Shown in pieces: positions 59,504-64,000 of a stretch of 64,000 nt of DNA. Origin of the DNA: Sambucus nigra (taxonomy: Eukaryota; Streptophyta; Magnoliopsida; Dipsacales; Adoxaceae). Below the pieces are notes generated by a model. The model searched no databases. It saw nothing but the letters and a program-made list of their open reading frames with translations, and had not been told where the DNA came from. Where the stretch lies: the NCBI GenBank assembly GCA_949130495.1, contig CASBWL010000043.1:217001-281000 (forward strand). Direction: 5' to 3'. Made by a program: the position numbers and the translations under genes. Position 1 is the first letter of the stretch. Each line of letters opens with the position of its first letter.

Positions 59504-60834
59504 TGTAACAATTCGCGTAATTTTTCGAGTATTTTCAAAATATAGAGGAAAAATATTTTTTTGATAAAATTGTTTTTTTTTGGCTCAAATATGTTGGATT
59601 TTATTTTAAAAGACGATAATTTCAAACGGTTTCGAAATCATAGTTAAAACGGAATTTTTAAACGATTTTCAAATATTTTTGTACCTTGTAATTTTTGGCC
59701 GAACTGCTAGCATACCTGGGCGATCAATCGATTGACGCCAGGGGGTTGATCGATCGACCCCAGCAAGTTTCGTACGCAACATGTTTTGGTTATGAGTTTG
59801 TTTTGTTTTAAACTCCTACTTTTTTGCCTTATAAAATAAGGTCGCGGGTGACCCTTTGAGGCTCAACTTTTTAGCAACAAATATATTTTTATTTCCTCTC
59901 CTTTTTATATACACATAGCCCCTTTAAATTATGCATTCAACCCTAGTTTTTGGAGGTGTTCTTAGGGTCGTTTTGGTGTTGATCTTGGAGGAGTTTTTGA
60001 TGATTCTTGGGAGATGAGTTTGATGGCTTAATCTGACTTTTATGGGCATATTTATGTTTGTATCCTTTCGGTGGTTTAAGGTATGGGATTTTACACAATA
60101 TGCTCCTTAATCTCACGAGTTTTATTCTCGTTGTTTTCTTGTGATTATTGACTCATATTGGTATTGCTAAATTCAATTGGAATCTGGAAATTTTTGTTGG
60201 AATCTAATTTTGATTCATGTGGTATCATTATTGTGTTGGGCATGTTGTCATGAGATTTTAATATAGCACTGATGTTGGGCACTCGCCAAGATTTCTGTTT
60301 TGGCTTCTTGATAAAGTGCGACGCGCTATGGTGAGGCCTGGTGACTATGACTAATGTGTTGTTGAGAAATTGTATTGATAAAAATGCTTATGAGACTCGC
60401 ATTTGATTTGAATATTCGTACTCGTATTGTTACGTTGTATTCACCGCTAATATATTTGTTGAGCATCTTTTCTGTCGTATTGTGTACTTCCCCATATTAT
60501 CTTTTAGTGGCAGGTTAGCGCGGATTTGGGCGCTTTGGATTTGTTTTGGAGATGATTTTTAGTGTGGATTATTTTGGGAAGAATATTCGAGAATACAATT
60601 TGGAAGATTTGTATTTATTTTTGTTGTATAGAGCATTTTTATTTCGATATAGATAGTTGTATTATTTTGAGAGACTTTTTGGTTGTATTTAATTTGAAGA
60701 GAATTGATATTAGTGGATTCTTCTATTATATTGTGCGTTTTTAGATGCTCTATACCTTGGTATTTGTGGATCTGATTAGTTTTATCGCAGTAGCGCTCCG
60801 CCCTACTCTCCCCGGGCGCGGACGGGGTGTTACA
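59504..60834 (+). repeat. 5' LTR of the mini element (1331 bp)
   Basis: It starts TGTAACAATTCGCG and ends GACGGGGTGTTACA, and aligns fully with 61076-62390. It contains the palindrome-rich CGATCAATCGATTGACG and TTGATCGATCGACC near 59727-59762. Confidence 0.9.
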
Positions 60835-60837
60835 GAA

Positions 60838-60849
60838 TGGTATCATAGC
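60838..60849 (+). other. Primer binding site of the mini element
   Basis: TGGTATCATAGC, three bases inside the LTR. It differs at one base from the common plant site TGGTATCAGAGC for initiator methionine tRNA. Confidence 0.9.
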
Positions 60850-61064
60850 TTAGGTATACGACCTCCCTCGGGACTTGGGTTTTAGGTCTGTTGCGTTTTT
60901 TCAGTGCATATTTGGAGATAAAAATTTTAGATTATCGTTTCGTGATAGGTTTCGAGATTTGATGTGAGGAATTTATTTTTGGGAGACGGAATTGTTTTTT
61001 GAGATCGCTGGCCTGATTTTTTAGCGTAGGCTTTCGGTGAATTTCAAGGGCAAAATTCCATTGT

Positions 61065-61075
61065 TAGTGGGGAAG
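61065..61075 (+). other. Polypurine tract of the mini element
   Basis: TAGTGGGGAAG directly before the second LTR. Confidence 0.75.
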
Positions 61076-62390
61076 TGTAACAACCCGCGTAATTTTGGGG
61101 GTATTTTCAAAAAATAGAGGATAAAGTTTTTGATAAAAAAATTTGCTCAAATATGTTGGATTTTATTTTTAAAGACGAGAATTTCAAACGGTTTCGAAAT
61201 CGGAGGTAAAATTTATTTTTGAAATGATTTTTAAATATTTTTATCCCTTATAATTTTTGGCCGAACTGCCAGTATACCAGGGCAATCGATCGATCGACGC
61301 CAGGGGGTCGATCGATCGACCGCAGCAGGTTTCGTGCGCAACAGGTTTTTGTTATGAGTTTGTTTTGTCTTAAACTCTTACTTCTTTGCGATATAAAATA
61401 AGGTTGTGGGTGACCCTTTGAGGCACAACTTTTTGGATGCAAATATATTTTTATTTCCTCTCTTTTTTATATACATGCCCCTTTAATTTATGGATTCAAC
61501 CCTAGTTTTTGGAGGTGTTCTTGGGGCTAATTTGGTCTTGATCTTGGAGGAGTTTTTGATGATTCTTGGGAGATGATTTTGATGGCTTAATCTGACTTTT
61601 CTGGGTTGATTTATGTTTGTATCCTTTCGGTGGTTTAAGGTATGGGGTTTTACACAATATGATCCTTAATCTCGCGAGTTTTATTCCCGTTGTTTTCTTG
61701 TGATTATTGACTTATATTTGAATTGCTAAATTCAATTGGAATCTGGAAATTTTTATTGGAATCTAATTTTCATTCATGTGGTATTATTATTGTGCTGGTC
61801 ATGTTGTCATGAGATTTTAATATGGCACTGATGTTGGGCACCCGTCAAGATTCCTGTTCCGGCTACTTGATAAAGTATGGCGTGGTATGCTGAGGCCTGG
61901 TGACTCTGAATAATGTGTTGTTGAAAAATTATATTGATGAAAATGCTTATGAGACTCGCATTTGATTAGAATATTCGTACTAGTACTGTTACGTTTTATT
62001 AACCGTTAATATATTTGTTGAGCATCTTTCCTGTGGTATTGTGTACTTCCCCATGTTTTCTTTTACTTCCAGGTTAGCGCGGATTTGGGCTCTTTGGATT
62101 TGATTTGGAGATGATTTTTAGCGGGGAATATTTTGGGAAGAATATTCGAGAATACAATTTGGAAGATTTACATTCATTTTTGTTGTATAGAGCATTTTTA
62201 TTTCGAGATAGATAGTTGTATTATTTCGAGAGACTTTTTTGTTGTATTTAATTTGTAGAGATTTGAGATTAGTGGATTGTTCTATTATATAATGGATTTT
62301 TAGATGCTCTATACCTTGTTATTTGTGGATTTGATTAGTTTTATCGCAGTAGTGCTCCGTCTCGCTCTTCCCGGCGGGAATGGTGTTACA
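61076..62390 (+). repeat. 3' LTR of the mini element (1315 bp)
   Basis: It starts TGTAACAACCCGCG and ends GGAATGGTGTTACA. It has the same palindrome cluster at 61278-61325 (CAATCGATCGATCGACG and GTCGATCGATCGACC). Small indels and scattered substitutions separate it from the 5' copy. Confidence 0.9.
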
Positions 62391-62627
62391 TCACACACAC
62401 ACATACACCGATGTACCCCCTCACACACACACACATGTACCCCCCTCCCCACCACCACCACCCTGCCCCATCACCCCCTTCCCCCTCTCGCAAACCACAC
62501 ACACGCGCACTCACACAAACACACCCATGTACACGAACACACACACATATACACACACATGAACACATATACACACACATACACACATATATAAAATGAA
62601 AGAGAAATAGAGATGAAAAAATACTTG

Positions 62628-62683
<56 letters not shown>

Positions 62684-62690
62684 CAGTTGC
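62391..62690. repeat. (CA)-rich tract and (GA)n microsatellite
   Basis: Imperfect CA repeats to about 62590, then about 25 GA units at 62631-62679. They belong to the CACTA 2 interior; CACTA 1 has a similar CA and GA stretch at 14000-14200. Confidence 0.85.
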
Positions 62691-62762
62691 TTAGAGAGAG
62701 AGAGAGGGAGAAATGGAGGGAATAGAAAACGGTGGGACAAAAGAAGAGGAAGGGTTTTTTTA

Positions 62763-62938
62763 CTGACAAAGTTATCACGGATCTGTCACGGTCATTGATC
62801 ATGACAAGTTTATAAGGTTTTCACGGTCAATAACTGTGATAAGACCGTGATAACTATACTTATCACGGTCTTGTCACAGTCATTGACCGTGATAAGCCTT
62901 TGTCACGGGCTTTTCACGGTCAATGACCGTGACAAGGG
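62763..62938. repeat. Right subterminal palindromic repeats of CACTA 2
   Basis: About five copies of the palindromic motif, for example TCACGGTCAATGACCGTGAC, next to the TAGTG end. Confidence 0.8.
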
Positions 62939-63919
62939 TGGCCGACTCAAAGGTGACATTTTTGTCTTTTGGGTGTAGTGTTTCTTCCATTATAAAACTT
63001 CTGCCCATATTTCTATTTACAGTTCTAACAAAATCCTCCCTTTAATCCCATTTCATTTATGGATTTATTCATTACACAACACTCATTCCTCGTCATGATT
63101 CCTTTGAATCCCAGATTCGAGTTTTCTCCCAACTTCGTTAATTTATTTTCCAAACGCGCACATCCAAATTCAAGTGAATCTATTATGCATCCAGGTTTCT
63201 TCATAGTTCAATTTCAAACTATTTTGATATATCTCGTAACATCAATATAACCTTTTAACCCACGTCACGTGTAAAAAATTCTCAAAACCCATTAAAATGA
63301 AATAACCCACCCAAAAATGAATATGGTTTACACCCACCATGATATGAATCGCAATACCGCAATTTAAATGAAAGCAAGTTTAACTACTTGCCAAAATATA
63401 TTTGTGGGGTTTGATTTTCTTTGTTGTAGATAAGATTTGACGAAGAACACATCAATTTCTTTTTGGTTTGTATCCTAAAAGCTCTTCCACTCAAACCTTT
63501 TTTTCTCCTCTGCAACTGGGGTTTTGTTATTTGACCTGTGAATGACACAAACTCTCTAACTTAGGTTTTATTAGGTGAATTCCGAAATTAAACTTGTGGG
63601 CTAAATTAAAATGGCCCAAATACCCTCATGTGGGCCCGATTATGCCTAAAAATGCCCCGAGATCTAATTACTACCCTAGGTACTCTTTTTGGACTATCTC
63701 AATCTATTCTGAATCAGCCGTCCATTCAGAATTGCCATCCGAGTCACTTTATTAAAATCTTCAATCTCAACCTCAAACTATGAGACATGTAATTTAAAAA
63801 AATATAATCTGAATTAAATCATTCTTAATTCACTAATTTAATTAAATCCTCCAAATTAGTTAAATCCTGTATCACCAAATTAATTAAATTCTACATCCTC
63901 AAAAATACGAGGTGTTACA

Positions 63920-64000
63920 TACTTCCCCCCCTTACAAAGGAATTTCATCCTCGAAATTAATATGAGTCTAGTACTCCAAGCCATGAATACTTCCTTGCTC
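63920..64000 (-). mobile_element. 3' interior end of the chromovirus-like element, running off the window
   Basis: The minus strand reads GTAAGGGGGGGAAGTA directly before the LTR, a polypurine tract, preceded by TTTCGAGGATGAAATTCC, a sequence typical of the pol 3' flank in chromoviruses. The body lies to the right of the window. Confidence 0.7.

Larger units (their letters stand above)
59504..62390 (+). mobile_element. Mini-interior non-autonomous LTR retrotransposon (2.9 kb)
   Basis: Two direct repeats of 1.3 kb, each TGTAACAA...GTGTTACA, enclose only 241 bp. The interior starts with a PBS (TGGTATCATAGC) and ends with a purine tract (AGTGGGGAAG), so the structure is a complete LTR retrotransposon without coding capacity. 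TCACACA lies on both sides (59497-59503 and 62391-62397), but the target is a CA-rich tract, so the duplication length is uncertain. It is inserted in CACTA 2. Mobilisation would depend on a full-length relative. Confidence 0.85.
58427..62980. mobile_element. Non-autonomous CACTA transposon 2
   Basis: The left end is CAGTACAACAAAT (one base from CACTAC) and the right end is GGGTGTAGTG. The 3-bp word TTT flanks both ends (58424-58426 and 62981-62983). Subterminal palindromic CTTGTCACGGTCA repeats lie inside both ends. Sequence next to the left array (GGCCACTGCCACTGCCCGAC) matches CACTA 1 near 9914, so this is a deletion derivative of the same family. No transposase remnant is present. Without the nested LTR element it is about 1.67 kb. 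Confidence 0.85.
58040..63919 (-). repeat. 3' LTR of a chromovirus-like element, interrupted by a CACTA transposon
   Basis: The left edge is TGTGATACCCCACC, closely similar to the LTR edge at 22617 (both continue with ACTGGGTG). The right edge is ACGAGGTGTTACA at 63919. Directly right of it the minus strand has a purine tract, so this is a 3' LTR and the element body lies beyond 64000. Without the CACTA insert (58427-62980) the LTR is about 1.33 kb. No gene is seen in 58040-58426 or 62981-63919. Confidence 0.75.

Noticed and set aside
62304..62802. His/Thr-rich and Ser/Leu-rich ORFs on both strands
   Set aside because: Generated by CA and GA microsatellites.

Overview
This window is repeat-dense nuclear DNA from a flowering plant. 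No host gene, rRNA or tRNA gene could be supported anywhere in it. The evidence is Ty3/gypsy reverse transcriptase, integrase and gag sequences, CACTA transposons with TNP2/TNP1-type remnants, an L1-type LINE, copia LTRs, a hAT-type MITE, minisatellites, and plant-type primer binding sites. It looks like gene-poor, probably pericentromeric heterochromatin of a eudicot; the species cannot be told from the sequence. Almost every coding region is broken by stops or frameshifts.

Layout, left to right. (1) 1-6650, + strand: the 3' part of a Tat-type Ty3/gypsy element. It holds the integrase end, a 73-bp minisatellite, two antisense genes (Transposase_28-like plus coiled coil) and a 572-bp 3' LTR. 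(2) 6651-20475, - strand: an older Ogre/Tat gag-pol remnant. It is split by a solo LTR (7055-15102, diverged 5-bp target duplication), which is itself split by a CACTA transposon (about 9565-14452) with remnants of both transposase genes. (3) 20476-25280, - strand: a chromovirus-like LTR element with PBS and a 2.66-kb 5' LTR. (4) 25930-26500: a 3'-end fragment of the element 1 family. (5) 26923-29626: a solo LTR with a perfect ATAAG target duplication. (6) 29627-32946: AT-rich eroded sequence, probably copia-derived. (7) 32947-53235, - strand: a complete 20.3-kb Ogre/Tat element with both LTRs, PBS, PPT, gag-PR-RT-RH-aRNH-IN, two antisense genes and a 40-bp minisatellite; a hAT MITE sits in its 3' LTR. 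(8) 53236-54004: copia 3' end. (9) 54300-56993: 5'-truncated L1. (10) 58040-63919: a chromovirus 3' LTR that contains a non-autonomous CACTA element, which in turn contains a 2.9-kb mini-interior LTR element.

The most interesting signal is in the two Tat/Ogre elements. Each carries, between pol and the 3' LTR, a pair of protein-coding cassettes on the strand opposite to gag-pol. Three of these four cassettes have a TATA-like box placed before them. In the 20-kb element both antisense promoters contain the palindrome TGCCGATCGGCA, and related motifs lie next to the TATA box of the element's own LTR. This suggests a shared cis-regulatory module that drives LTR and antisense genes together. Extra ORFs in this lineage are known; the shared promoter module is what I would check as new.
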